Positions 8,974 through 18,256 are shown, counted from the stretch's first letter. The stretch: DNA of 64,000 nt from Bordetella flabilis (GCF_001676725.1 NZ_CP016172.1:1178001-1242000), one strand, 5' to 3'. A program made the numbers and translations. The notes: a model not told the origin generated them from the letters alone.

Positions 8974-11900
8974 CTATTTCTGCACCAGCGGTTCAGGCGG
9001 GCCGTCCCGGGGAACGTCCGGGTGCGCGGGCGGCGCGGCGGCCCCCGCGCGGGCAGCGGCGCGCCCCTGCTTGCGGCGCATGTACCAGTGGTGGGCGCGA
9101 TCCAGGTACAGGTAGACCACCGGCGTGGTGAACAGGGTCAGCGCCTGCGACACCAGCAGGCCGCCCACCATGGCGTAGCCCAGGGGACGGCGCAATTCGG
9201 CGCCCTGGCCGTTGCCCAGCATCAGGGGCAGGCCGCTTAGCAGGGCGCACATCGTGGTCATCATGATGGGCCGGAAGCGCAGCAGGCAGGCCTGGTAGAT
9301 GGCTTCCTGCGGCGGCATGCCGCGTTCACGCTCCGCATGCAGGGCAAAGTCGATCATCATGATGCCGTTTTTCTTGACGATGCCGATCAGCAGGATGATG
9401 CCGATCAGGGCGATCACGCTTAGGTCGTAGCCGCCAGCCCGCAGGATAAGCAGCGCGCCCAGGCCGGCCGAAGGCAGGGTGGACAGGATGGTGATGGGGT
9501 GTATGTAGCTCTCGTAAAGCAGGCCCAGCACGATATACACCGCGATCAGCGCGGCGGCGATCAGGTAGGGCTGCGACTTGAGCGAGTCGCCGAAGGCCCT
9601 GGCCGCGCCCTGGAAGGAACCGGTCAGCGTGTCGGGCACGCCCATCTGCGCCTTCGCGGCGTCGATGGCCTTGACGGCGTCGCCCAGGGAGGCGCCGGGC
9701 GCGAGGTTGAACGACAGCGTGACGGCCGGGAACTGGCCCTGGTGGTTGATGGCCAGGTAGGCCGTCCGCGTGGTGTCCAGGGTGACGAAGGTCGACAGCG
9801 GCACCTGGGTTCCGGTCAGCGGCGAGGTCAGGTACAGCTTGCTGAACAGCGAGGGGTCGCGCTGCAGCGCGGGCGTGACCTCCAGGACCACGTGATAGCT
9901 GTTCAACTGGGTAAAGTACTGCGCCACCTGCCGCTGGCCGATCGCGTCGTAGATCGTCGAGTCGATCAGGGCCGGCGAAATGCCGAAGCTCGATGCGCGG
10001 GCGCGGTCGATGGTCAATGTGGCGGTGGGCGCGTTGCTTTGCTGGTCGGAGGCCACGTCCGCCAGTTCGGGCAGTTGCGAAAACCGCGCCAGCAGCCGCG
10101 GGGCCCACTGGTTCAGTTCGTCCAGGTTGGAGTCGGTCAGCGTGTACTGGTACTGGGTGCGCGACAGCCGCCCCCCCACATTGATGTCCTGGCCGGCCTG
10201 CATATACAGGGTGACGCCTTCCACCTGGGCCAGCCTGGGCCGCAGGCGCCGGATGATTTCGTCCGCGCTGGCGGTGCGCCCGTCCTCCTTGGGCCGCAGG
10301 CCGATGTAGAAGTTGCCGGTGTTGAACTGGGTCTGGTTGCCGTTCATGCCGAAGGCGGATACGTCCTTGTCCTGGCGCACGATGTCCGCCAGTTCCAGCA
10401 TGCGGCGGTTCATCGCCGCGAACGAGGAATCCTGCGACGACTGCGCGAAGCCATAGATGAAGCCGGTGTCCTGCTGCGGGAAGAATCCCTTGGGTATGGT
10501 GGCGAACATGACGCCGGTCAGCGCCACCGTGGCGATGAAAACCGCCAGGGTGGCGCGCTGGTGGCGCAGTACCCAGTGCAGGCCATGTTTGTACCCGCCC
10601 AGCATGGCGTCGAAACCGCGTTCGAACAGCAGGAATAGCCGGCCATGCCCCCGGCCGTGCTGGTTCTTCAGGTAGCGCGAGCACAGCATGGGCGTCAGGG
10701 TCAGCGAAACGATCACCGATACCAGGATGGTCAGGGTCACGGTGACGGCGAATTCGCGAAACAGGCGGCCCACGATGCCGCCCATCAGCAGCAGCGGGAT
10801 GAAGACGGCGACCAGGGACACCGAGATCGAGATGATGGTGAAGCCGATTTCGCCGGCGCCCTTGTATGCCGCCTGCAGGGGCGACATGCCTTCCTCGACG
10901 TGGCGGTAGATGTTCTCCAGCATGACGATGGCATCGTCCACGACGAATCCGACCGCGATGGTCAATGCCATCAGCGACAGGTTGTCCAGGCTGAACCCGG
11001 CGACATACATCATGGCGGCGGTGCCCATCAGCGCCAGCGGCACCGTCACGCAGGGAATCAGCGTGGCGGCCATGTCGCGCAGGAACAGGAATATCACCAT
11101 GACCACCAGCACGATGGTCAGGACCAGGGTGAACTCCACATCGGCCACCGAGGCCCGTATGGTCTGCGTGCGGTCGATGACGGTATTGATCTGTACCGTC
11201 GGCGGGATGGCGGCGCGCAGGCGCGGCATGGCCGCGTTGATGGCGTCGACCGTGTCGATCACATTCGCCCCCGGCTGCTTGCTCACCTGCAGCACGATGC
11301 CGCGGCCGTTCGTCAGGGTGTTGCCCGGCGCGGCGGCGGGGCCGGCATAGGCCCAGGCCGCCAGCTTGTTGTTTTCGGGGCCGTCCACCGCCACGCCGAC
11401 GTCGCGCACGCGGATGGGCGCGCCGTTGCGGTAGGCCAGCACCATGTCGTTCCACGGGGCGGCCTTGAGCAACTGGTCGTTGGTGTAGGTGGTGAAGCTT
11501 TGCGTAGGGCCGTCCAGCGTGCCCTTGGGCTGGTTGACCGTCGTCGACGCGATGACATTGCGGATGTCCTCCAGGCTGAGGCCCAGCGACTTCAGCTTGT
11601 CCGGATCCACCTGGATGCGGACGGCCGGCTTCTGCTGGCCGGCGATGTTGACCAGGCCCACGCCCTTGATCTGCGAGATCTGCTGCGCCAGGATGTTGTC
11701 GGCGTAGTCGTTGACTTGCGTCAGCGGCAGCGTGGTCGACTGCACGCTCAGCACCAGGATGGGAGCGTCCGCCGGGTTGACCTTGCGAAAGGTGGGGGCG
11801 TTGGGCAGGTTGGCCGGCAGTTGCCCGGATGACGCATTGATGGCGGCCTGCACGTCGACCGCGGCCGATTCGATGCTGCGGTCCAGGTCGAACTGCAGGG

Positions 11901-12174
11901 TGATCTGCGTCTGGTTCTGTGCACTGACGGATGTCATCTGCGACAGCCCGGCGATCAGCGAGAACTGCCGCTCCAGGGGTTGCGCGACATTCGACGCCAT
12001 GGTCTCGGGACTGCCTCCCGGCAGGTTGACGGTGACCTGGATGGTCGGAAAGTCGACCTGGGGCAGGGGCGCCACGGGCAACAGCGGCCAGGTCGCGATG
12101 CCGACCAGCAGGATGGCCAGCGCCAGCAGGCTGGTGCCGATGGGGCGCTTGATGAAGGCGGCGGAGACGCTCAT
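8974..12174 (-). CDS. RND efflux pump, HAE1 family (MdtB/MdtC-like)
   Basis: This 1066-residue inner-membrane proton antiporter belongs to the hydrophobe/amphiphile efflux class. The first membrane segment follows FIKRPIGTSLLALAILLVG. The proton-relay pair of TM4 is present in TIAVGFVVDDAIVMLENIYRH. The large periplasmic loops and the second-half permease motif (GIVKKNGIMMIDFAL) are intact. Sequence style (PVAPLPQVDFPTIQV near the N-terminus) points to the MdtB/MdtC branch rather than metal-exporting CusA. Its start overlaps the adaptor stop by four bases. There is a single pump gene rather than the MdtB/MdtC pair. The substrate is probably a drug, bile-salt-like compound or flavonoid. Confidence 0.94.
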   Translation of the reverse strand: MSVSAAFIKRPIGTSLLALAILLVGIATWPLLPVAPLPQVDFPTIQVTVNLPGGSPETMASNVAQPLERQFSLIAGLSQMTSVSAQNQTQITLQFDLDRSIESAAVDVQAAINASSGQLPANLPNAPTFRKVNPADAPILVLSVQSTTLPLTQVNDYADNILAQQISQIKGVGLVNIAGQQKPAVRIQVDPDKLKSLGLSLEDIRNVIASTTVNQPKGTLDGPTQSFTTYTNDQLLKAAPWNDMVLAYRNGAPIRVRDVGVAVDGPENNKLAAWAYAGPAAAPGNTLTNGRGIVLQVSKQPGANVIDTVDAINAAMPRLRAAIPPTVQINTVIDRTQTIRASVADVEFTLVLTIVLVVMVIFLFLRDMAATLIPCVTVPLALMGTAAMMYVAGFSLDNLSLMALTIAVGFVVDDAIVMLENIYRHVEEGMSPLQAAYKGAGEIGFTIISISVSLVAVFIPLLLMGGIVGRLFREFAVTVTLTILVSVIVSLTLTPMLCSRYLKNQHGRGHGRLFLLFERGFDAMLGGYKHGLHWVLRHQRATLAVFIATVALTGVMFATIPKGFFPQQDTGFIYGFAQSSQDSSFAAMNRRMLELADIVRQDKDVSAFGMNGNQTQFNTGNFYIGLRPKEDGRTASADEIIRRLRPRLAQVEGVTLYMQAGQDINVGGRLSRTQYQYTLTDSNLDELNQWAPRLLARFSQLPELADVASDQQSNAPTATLTIDRARASSFGISPALIDSTIYDAIGQRQVAQYFTQLNSYHVVLEVTPALQRDPSLFSKLYLTSPLTGTQVPLSTFVTLDTTRTAYLAINHQGQFPAVTLSFNLAPGASLGDAVKAIDAAKAQMGVPDTLTGSFQGAARAFGDSLKSQPYLIAAALIAVYIVLGLLYESYIHPITILSTLPSAGLGALLILRAGGYDLSVIALIGIILLIGIVKKNGIMMIDFALHAERERGMPPQEAIYQACLLRFRPIMMTTMCALLSGLPLMLGNGQGAELRRPLGYAMVGGLLVSQALTLFTTPVVYLYLDRAHHWYMRRKQGRAAARAGAAAPPAHPDVPRDGPPEPLVQK

Positions 12175-13355
12175 TGGCCTGCTCCCGGGGCGGTCGCCTC
12201 GGCCATCGAGGTCGGGGCTTTGGATTCGACGGTGTGCAGTCCGGGCCGCAGCTTGTACTGGCCGTCCACCACGATGCGTTCGCCGGGCTTCAGGCCGCCC
12301 TCAACCACCGCCACGTTGTCCTGGATCACGGCGACGCGGATGGGCGCGATGCGGGCCACGCCGTGGTCGTCCAGGGCATAGGCATAGGTGCCGTCCTGGC
12401 CGCGTTGGACCGCGGCGGCCGGTACGGTCAGCGCCTGCCTGCGGGTCCCCAGTTGCAGGCGTGCGTTGACATACTGCCCCGGCCACAGCGCATGGCGCGG
12501 GTTGGGGAATACCGCCTTGAGCTGCACCGTGCCGGTCGTCGTGTCGATCTGGTTGTTCACCAGCACCAGCTTGCCCGCGCCCAGCTCCTGGTTCGATTCG
12601 CGGCCCAGCGCCGTCACGGGCAGGCCGGCCGGCGTGTCGGCCATCGCGGCATTGATGGCGCCGACGGCCGATTCCGGCAGGGTGAAGACCACGGATATCG
12701 GGTCGATCTGGTTGATCACCACGAGACCGCCGGCATCGGTGGCGTGCACGATATTGCCCGGGTCGACCAGGCGAGCCCCGACCCGGCCGCCGATGGGCGC
12801 GGTGATGGTGGTATAGCCCAGCTGGACCTGGGCGAAGGACACCTGCGCCACATCCATCTCCACGGTGGCTTCCAGTTGTGCGACCAGCGCCCGTTGCGTG
12901 TCGAGCTGCTGCCGGGTGGCGGCATCCTCCTTGGTGAGTTCGGTGAAACGGCGCAGATCGAGGCGGGCGTTGACCAGTTGCGCCTGGTCCTTGGCCTGCG
13001 TGGCCTTGGCCTGCGCCAGTTGCGCCTGCAAGGCCCGCGGATCGAGTTGCGCCAGCAACTGGCCGGCCCGCACGTCCTGGCCTTCGACGAAGCCGACCTT
13101 GTCGAGTTCGCCGTCCACCCGCGTCTTGACGGTGACCGACTGGTTGGCCGTCACGGTGCCGACGCCCGTCAGGTAGATCGGCACGTCCTGCTGGCGGACG
13201 GACGCGGAGGTGACGATGACCGGCGGCGTGCGCGGGGCCGGCGCGTCGGCGGAAGCGGCCTTGCGGGCCATGCCCCAGAACGCGCCCGCGGCGACGGCCA
13301 GCGTCACGATAACCGCCGTCCAGCCGGCGCGGCGCCGGAACATTGCATTAGCCAT
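12171..13355 (-). CDS. RND efflux periplasmic adaptor (MdtA-like)
   Basis: This 394-residue membrane fusion protein has an N-terminal membrane anchor or signal (AGWTAVIVTLAVAAGAFWG), a lipoyl half-motif (VTANQSVTVKTRVDGELDKVGF), an alpha-hairpin rich in Gln/Ala (about 105-180), the second lipoyl half (YTTITAPIGGRVG) and a beta-barrel/membrane-proximal domain ending VDGQYKLRPG. The order is standard for AcrA/MdtA proteins. It is coupled to the pump gene by a 4-bp overlap and its own start lies inside the end of the outer membrane factor gene (8-bp overlap), consistent with one operon. Confidence 0.94.
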   Translation of the reverse strand: MANAMFRRRAGWTAVIVTLAVAAGAFWGMARKAASADAPAPRTPPVIVTSASVRQQDVPIYLTGVGTVTANQSVTVKTRVDGELDKVGFVEGQDVRAGQLLAQLDPRALQAQLAQAKATQAKDQAQLVNARLDLRRFTELTKEDAATRQQLDTQRALVAQLEATVEMDVAQVSFAQVQLGYTTITAPIGGRVGARLVDPGNIVHATDAGGLVVINQIDPISVVFTLPESAVGAINAAMADTPAGLPVTALGRESNQELGAGKLVLVNNQIDTTTGTVQLKAVFPNPRHALWPGQYVNARLQLGTRRQALTVPAAAVQRGQDGTYAYALDDHGVARIAPIRVAVIQDNVAVVEGGLKPGERIVVDGQYKLRPGLHTVESKAPTSMAEATAPGAGQ

Positions 13356-14871
13356 GGTCTTTGCTCTCGTGTTGCGGACCGCGTGGGGCGGTATTTCCCA
13401 TCGGATCGTCCAGTTGCGCGGTGGTCCAGCCGCCGCCCGTCGCCTTGACGAGCGCGACGCTTGCCAGCAACTGGCGGCCGAGCAGGTCGGTGGCGGTGCG
13501 CTCGTTGGACAGCGTCAGGGCCTGCGCGGTGACCACCGACAGATAGGTCGTGGTGCCCGCCCGGTATTGCGCCGTCGCCAGTTGCTCCGACAACCGCGAT
13601 GCCGCGACGGCCTGCTCCTGCGCGACCTGCTCGTCGGCCAGCACGCGCAGGTTGGACAGGTTGTCCTCGACCTCCTGGAAGCCGCCCAGCACGGTCTGCT
13701 TGTACTGCGCCACCGCGGCGTCGTAGGCCGCCACCGCCTCATCCACGCGGGCCCCGCGCAGCCCGCCGTCGAACAGGGTCTGGGCCAGGGTCGCGCCCAG
13801 CGACCACACCCGGCTGGGTGTGTTGAACCACTGCGCCAGCCCGGCCACGCCGCTGGCGAAGCCGACGCCGCCGCTCAGCACCACGTCGGGGTACCAGGCC
13901 GCGCGCGCCACGCCGATCTGCGCGTTGGCCGATGCGGCCAGGCGTTCCGCCGTGGCGATGTCGGGCCGTCGCTCCAGCAACTGCGAGGGCACGCCCGTCG
14001 GGATCCGCGGCAGGCGCGGCTGCCAGTCGTCGCCGGCCGGCGGCAGAGAGAATTCCGCGGGCGAGCGGCCCCGCAGGATGGCGATCGCGTGTTCCAGCTG
14101 GTTGCGCTGCGTGTCCAGGTCGATGGCCTGCGCCTGCGTGGTCTTCAATTGGGCCTGGGCGAGCGCGACATCCGACCGCAGGGCCACGCCCGCTGCGTAC
14201 TGGCTTTGCGTGAGCTGCAGCGAACGCTGGAAGGCGACGATGGTGCGGCCGAACAGCGCCTTCTGCCGGTCGGTGATGCGCAGTTGCAGATAGTCCTGCG
14301 CCACGCTCGCCTGTACGCTGAGCCGCGCCGCGGCGAGTTGCGCGGCGCTGGCCTGGGTGCTGGCGTCGCTGGCCTGCACCGAGCGGCGCACCGCGCCCCA
14401 CAGGTCCGGTTCCCAACTGGCATCCAGCGACGCGGTGTAGGTGTTGTCCAGCCGGCTGCCGCTGCTGGCGCCGCTGCTGGCGCTTTGCGTGCGAGCCCGG
14501 CCCGCCGCGATCCCGGCGGAGACCTGCGGCCAGAAGGCGGCCCGCGCCTGCGCCGCCACCGCGCGCGCCTGGCGGTATTGCGCGGCGGCCTGGGCGATGG
14601 TCTGGTTGGCCTGGTTCGCCTGTTCGATCAGCGCGTCCAGCGTCGTGTCGCCATAGACCTCCCACCAGTTCCGGCTGGCATCGATCTGGCCCGGCGTGGC
14701 GGTTTTCCACGGGCCAGCCTCCTTGTAGGCGGCCGGCAGCGGCATGGTGGGGCGCACGTAGTCCGGCCCCACCATGCAGCCGGACAGCAACGCGAGCGCG
14801 CACAGCGCGGCGCCGGCGAGCGGTGCGCGGCGGGGCCTGCGGCGGGATGGCGGGAAGGTGGGGGTGGTCAT
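13348..14871 (-). CDS. NodT-family outer membrane efflux lipoprotein (OprM-like)
   Basis: From the chosen start the product is 507 residues. It begins with a basic n-region, a hydrophobic core and the lipobox LLSGC at about residue 31, then MVGPDYVRPTMPLPAAYK, the hallmark N-terminus of the family. Two efflux repeats follow, with ending motifs GWQEVEDNL-like (GGFQEVEDNLSNLRV) and YLSVVTAQALTLSNE. The frame continues upstream to 14925, but that extension precedes the signal peptide and runs into the operator, so the ATG at 14871 is preferred. It is the first gene of the leftward efflux operon and supplies its outer membrane exit duct. Confidence 0.93.
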   Translation of the reverse strand: MTTPTFPPSRRRPRRAPLAGAALCALALLSGCMVGPDYVRPTMPLPAAYKEAGPWKTATPGQIDASRNWWEVYGDTTLDALIEQANQANQTIAQAAAQYRQARAVAAQARAAFWPQVSAGIAAGRARTQSASSGASSGSRLDNTYTASLDASWEPDLWGAVRRSVQASDASTQASAAQLAAARLSVQASVAQDYLQLRITDRQKALFGRTIVAFQRSLQLTQSQYAAGVALRSDVALAQAQLKTTQAQAIDLDTQRNQLEHAIAILRGRSPAEFSLPPAGDDWQPRLPRIPTGVPSQLLERRPDIATAERLAASANAQIGVARAAWYPDVVLSGGVGFASGVAGLAQWFNTPSRVWSLGATLAQTLFDGGLRGARVDEAVAAYDAAVAQYKQTVLGGFQEVEDNLSNLRVLADEQVAQEQAVAASRLSEQLATAQYRAGTTTYLSVVTAQALTLSNERTATDLLGRQLLASVALVKATGGGWTTAQLDDPMGNTAPRGPQHESKDHG

Positions 14872-14916
14872 GAGGCGCGACTTTACGAAGGACCCCGTGA
14901 CCGTACGCTGTCGGAA

Positions 14917-14936
14917 AACTGACATTCCTGTCAGTT
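14917..14936. promoter_or_regulatory. CusR-like regulator box at the head of the efflux operon
   Basis: This is a perfect inverted repeat, AACTGACA-TTCC-TGTCAGTT (8-bp arms, 4-nt spacer). TGACA-N4-TGTCA matches the core geometry of the described CusR box of enteric copper systems. It lies 46-65 bp upstream of the outer membrane factor start. The same operon encodes a CusR-type regulator, so binding by that protein is the simplest reading. The assignment is by pattern only. Confidence 0.6.
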
Positions 14937-15107
14937 ACAGCGGCGCGCCCGGGAAGGGCAGGCGCAAGTTCCACACTGTGGGGGCGTCCTCATCGAGCGA
15001 AGGCCCGTCGTCGGGCCGTCATGGCTTGCCAGGCGTGTCGCCACGGCGCCATTGGAAGCCGCCGGCTCCGCCGCCGCGGACACCCGCCGCGGCACGCCAT
15101 GACTGCC

Positions 15108-15947
15108 TCAGTCCTCGATGGGGGACACCGGCCGTGCCGGTTTGCGCCGCGTGGCGGCGCGGCGCGACATCTCGGAATCCAGGATCAACCGCCCGCGCAG
15201 CTTGCCGTTAAGTTTCTTAACGAAGCCGGACGCCTCGACCATGTGTTCGGCCATGAGCCGGCGTACCTCGTCGGCATCGCCGGCGCGCGCGGCCGTGACG
15301 ATGGCCCGGTGCAGGCGTACGTTGGCCTGGCCGAAGCGGCGCTGCGTGGTCACCGGGGTGTCGTTCTCGAACACCGTCAGCTGGCGCAGCATTTCGTTGA
15401 TCAGCTGGCAGGTGAAGCGCAGGAAGGGATTGGGATTGGCCAGCGCCAGGATGTCGTGGAAGTTCAGGTCCTCTTTGCGCTGGGCCACGACATCGGCCGT
15501 CTTGCCGGAGGACGGGTCGCAGCATTCGATGCTGTGAGTCAGCGCTTCCAGGTCCGCTTCCGTCAGGTGCGGCACGGCGCCCGCGGCAAGCTCCGGTTCG
15601 AGCAGCTTGCGCGCCGTGTAGATGTCGTCGATCGTGACTTCCTTGAAGAACAGGTAGTTCTGCATGAGCTGGAACGTCCGGTCCAGCGATACTTCGACGA
15701 TGCGGCCGCCGCCGGCCGGACCCGTACTGATGGTGACCAGGCCCTGCACCTCCAGCGACTTGAGGGCTTCCCGCATGGTGCTTTTGCTGACGGCGAACAG
15801 CTGCTGCAGTTCGGGTTCGCGCGGCAGCCTGTCGCCTGGACGCAGGTCGCGTTCCGTGATCAGCCGCTTGATCTCCTCGGCGACCAGGTCCGCCCGCTTG
15901 GATTTTCGCTGCGTGGCGGGCGCGGACGCGGCGGGTGGCCGAGCCAT
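15108..15947 (-). CDS. FadR-subfamily GntR transcriptional regulator (FCD domain)
   Basis: The product is 279 residues from the ATG at 15947, which has an AGGAGA ribosome site about 10 nt upstream. An in-frame extension to 16004 has no such site. A GntR winged helix occupies about 20-95 (LRPGDRLPREPELQQLFAVSKSTMREALKSLEVQGLV) and an all-helical FCD ligand-binding domain about 110-250, with metal-ligand-like histidines in NFHDILALAN and LHRAIVTAAR. The tail is Arg-rich. The gene is divergent from the Liv/hydrolase operon, and an 18-bp palindrome lies between them, so it probably represses that operon until it binds the substrate or a catabolite. Confidence 0.92.
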   Translation of the reverse strand: MARPPAASAPATQRKSKRADLVAEEIKRLITERDLRPGDRLPREPELQQLFAVSKSTMREALKSLEVQGLVTISTGPAGGGRIVEVSLDRTFQLMQNYLFFKEVTIDDIYTARKLLEPELAAGAVPHLTEADLEALTHSIECCDPSSGKTADVVAQRKEDLNFHDILALANPNPFLRFTCQLINEMLRQLTVFENDTPVTTQRRFGQANVRLHRAIVTAARAGDADEVRRLMAEHMVEASGFVKKLNGKLRGRLILDSEMSRRAATRRKPARPVSPIED

Positions 15948-16061
15948 GTGTGGTCTCTCTCCTGGAACGTCGGGCGATGTCGTGCCCGGTATCCTGCGCG
16001 GCACTGAAATGCCATCAAACGGGACTAGGGTAATTACGCCCCCTTTGCGGCGCTCGTCGTG

Positions 16062-16090
16062 TTGACGCGCAATTTGTGCCCCAATATTAT
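16062..16090 (+). promoter_or_regulatory. Sigma-70 promoter of the Liv/hydrolase operon
   Basis: TTGACG (16062-16067) and TATTAT (16085-16090) are separated by exactly 17 nt, each one mismatch from consensus. Transcription would start near 16097, just before the 18-bp palindrome and about 33 nt before the chosen TTG start. This is one of the best-looking promoters in this GC-rich window. Confidence 0.75.
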
Positions 16091-16100
16091 CAGCTCATCG

Positions 16101-16118
16101 TATTTATCATGATAAATA
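16101..16118. promoter_or_regulatory. 18-bp perfect palindrome, probable operator for the divergent FadR-type regulator
   Basis: TATTTATCATGATAAATA is self-complementary over all 18 bases and very AT-rich against the local background. It begins about four bases after the expected transcription start, the classic position for a repressor roadblock. The nearest regulator is the divergent FCD-domain protein. An ATG lies at the palindrome centre (16109), but the palindrome makes that ATG an unlikely translation start. Confidence 0.7.
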
Positions 16119-16129
16119 AGGGGAGTGCC

Positions 16130-17329
16130 TTGAACCGCCGTGACCTCCTGAAAATCGCCGCCTTGTCGGCCCTGCCCGGTTCCATGGCATGGCGCCACGC
16201 CTATGCGCAGGCCGCGCAGGCCATCCAGTTCGGTTGCCCCGTTCCCATGTCCGGCGCTTTCGCGGCCAACGGCAAGTACGCCGACCTGGGCATGAAGCTG
16301 GCCATCCAGCAGTACGGCAGTATCCTCGGGCGCCCGCTGGCCTATACGACGCTGGATACAGAGGGCAAGCCCGCCACCGCGGTGCGCAAGGTGCAGGAAC
16401 TCGCGCAGCAGAAAGGCGCGCGCTACTTCGCCGGCGGCATCCTGTCCTCCGAGGCCCTGGCCATGGGCAAGGAAGTGCAGAAGGCCCAGGGCGTCTTCAT
16501 CACCACGGCGGGCGCGGACGAGATCACCGGCTCGGATTGCAACAAGGCGACATTCCGCTGGTCGGTGCCCACTTATGGCGCCATCGAGCAGACCGTGCGG
16601 CCGCTCATCGACAAGCTACCCAAGGCCAAGCGCTGGTACACCATCACGCCGCAATACGTCTTCGGCGATGGCCTGCTCAATGCCGCCAAGAACATCTTCA
16701 AGGAAAAGGGCATCGAGCACGTCGGCAACAGCTACCATTCGTTGACGGAAAAGGAATTCAGCGGCTACCTGACCAACGCGATGGCGGCCAAGCCCGACGT
16801 GCTGCTATTGCTCAATTTCGGCTCGCAGTCTTCGGACGCGCTGCGCCAGGCGGTCAGCTTCGGCATGAAGCAGAACACCACCATCCTCATGGCCTGGGCC
16901 TCCGGCCTGGAGCAGTTCGAGGCGCTTGGCGCCGACCTGTGCGAAGGCGTTTACTTCGGCGCCCAGTACTGGCACGGCATAGACAGCCCGGGCAACAAGG
17001 ATCTGGTCAAGCGCAGTCAGGACGCCTTCAAGTCCAATCCCAACTACAGCCTGGCGGGCTCGTATATCTGCACCAAGATCCTGATCGACGCCATCGTCAA
17101 GGCGGGCACCGACGATCCGGCCAAGGTCATCGCCACGCTCGAAGGCATGCAATACACCGGCCTGACGGGCGAGGAGCGCATCCGGGCCGAGGATCACCAG
17201 GTGCTGAAGAACTACTACCTGCTGCGCGGCAAGGCAAAGTCGGCCATGAAGGACAAGGACGATTACGCCGATATCCTCAGTTCCGGGCAGTCCTTCCTGC
17301 CCGTGGCGCAGACCGGCTGCAAGCTCTGA
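16130..17329 (+). CDS. Periplasmic branched-chain-amino-acid/amide-type binding protein of the Liv operon
   Basis: This type I periplasmic binding protein is 399 residues from a TTG at 16130, which has AAGGGGAG just upstream. The in-frame ATG at 16109 lies in the operator palindrome and has no ribosome site. The N-terminus LNRRDLLKIAALSALPG resembles a twin-arginine signal peptide (NRRDLLK), ending near AYAQAAQA. The mature part begins with the family motif IQFGCPVPMSGAFAANGKYADLGMKLA and has typical FAGGILSSEALAMGKEVQ and AGSYICTKILIDAIVKAG segments. It resembles Leu/Ile/Val- or urea/amide-binding proteins, and the true ligand is unknown. The downstream hydrolases suggest an amide or carbamoyl compound. 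Confidence 0.9.
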   Translation: MNRRDLLKIAALSALPGSMAWRHAYAQAAQAIQFGCPVPMSGAFAANGKYADLGMKLAIQQYGSILGRPLAYTTLDTEGKPATAVRKVQELAQQKGARYFAGGILSSEALAMGKEVQKAQGVFITTAGADEITGSDCNKATFRWSVPTYGAIEQTVRPLIDKLPKAKRWYTITPQYVFGDGLLNAAKNIFKEKGIEHVGNSYHSLTEKEFSGYLTNAMAAKPDVLLLLNFGSQSSDALRQAVSFGMKQNTTILMAWASGLEQFEALGADLCEGVYFGAQYWHGIDSPGNKDLVKRSQDAFKSNPNYSLAGSYICTKILIDAIVKAGTDDPAKVIATLEGMQYTGLTGEERIRAEDHQVLKNYYLLRGKAKSAMKDKDDYADILSSGQSFLPVAQTGCKL

Positions 17330-17398
17330 TCGCCCTGGGCCGCGCGCCGGTGCGGGCTGCGGCCGCGCCGCGCGCCTACGAGGCCGCTCGCTGAACCC

Positions 17399-18256
17399 AT
17401 GAACGTTTATCTGCTGCAACTCGTCAACGGCGTCGGCATCGGGATGCTGTATTTCCTGCTTGCCGTCGGCCTGTCCATCATTTTCGGGCTGCTGCGCTTC
17501 GTCAACTTCGCGCATGGGGCGTTCTATCTGCTGGGCGCCTACTTCTGCTACCAGGCGGTGGCCTGGGGACTGAACTTCTGGCTCGCGCTGTTCGCCGTGC
17601 CGCTGGTCGTCGCGCTGCTGGCGTGGCTGACCGAACGCACGCTGCTGCGGCGCATCTACGACCAGGCGCATGAATTCCACATCCTCGTCACCGTGGGCCT
17701 GGCCCTGGTGCTGCAGGAGGCCGTAATCCTGGTCTGGGGGCCGCTGGGAGACAACGTGGCCACGCCCGGCCTGCTGCAAGGCGTGGTCATGTGGGGCGGC
17801 TTCGTCTATCCGAAGTACCGCTTGTTCGTCATCGCCTTCACGGCGGTGTTCGCGGTGCTGCTGTGGTGGGTGCTGGAAGGGACGCGGCTGGGCAGCGCCG
17901 TCCGGGCGGGCAGCGAATCGACCGAGATGGTGTCCCTGCTCGGCATCAACGTGTTCCGGGTGTTCGGGCTGGTGTTCGCGCTGGGCGCCGGAACGGCGGC
18001 GCTGGCCGGCGCATTGGCGGCGCCGATACGCGGCGTCGACCCGTTCATGGGGCTGGAGGCCCTGGGCGTGGCTTTCGTCATCGTGGTCGTGGGCGGCATG
18101 GGCAGCTTCGCCGGCGCCCTGGCGGGCGGGCTGCTGATCGGCATCGTGCAAAGCGTGATGAGTACGCTGTGGCCCGAAGGGGCGCGCCTGATGATTTATG
18201 TCGCCATGGCCGCGGTGCTGCTGCTGCGTCCGCACGGCCTGTTGGGGAGAGGGTGA
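17399..18256 (+). CDS. livH: Branched-chain amino acid-type ABC permease, LivH family
   Basis: This 285-residue polytopic permease has about eight hydrophobic segments. It starts MNVYLLQLVNGVGIGMLYFLLAVGLS and carries the family stretch FGLLRFVNFAHGAFYLLGAYF and the EAA-like loop near GMGSFAGALAGGLLIG. It lies 69 nt after the receptor gene, and its stop overlaps the LivM start by one base (TGATG). With LivM it forms the transmembrane pore of the HAAT-family importer. The gene symbol denotes family, not proven substrate. Confidence 0.92.
   Translation: MNVYLLQLVNGVGIGMLYFLLAVGLSIIFGLLRFVNFAHGAFYLLGAYFCYQAVAWGLNFWLALFAVPLVVALLAWLTERTLLRRIYDQAHEFHILVTVGLALVLQEAVILVWGPLGDNVATPGLLQGVVMWGGFVYPKYRLFVIAFTAVFAVLLWWVLEGTRLGSAVRAGSESTEMVSLLGINVFRVFGLVFALGAGTAALAGALAAPIRGVDPFMGLEALGVAFVIVVVGGMGSFAGALAGGLLIGIVQSVMSTLWPEGARLMIYVAMAAVLLLRPHGLLGRG

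Noticed and set aside
9326-11455. 709-residue frame within the RND gene, same strand
   Set aside because: Out-of-frame reading of the pump gene, rich in Arg/Gly/Pro/His, with no membrane segments.
16101-16118. Palindrome considered as a transcription terminator
   Set aside because: It lies just after a promoter and is AT-rich with no GC stem, so an operator role fits better.
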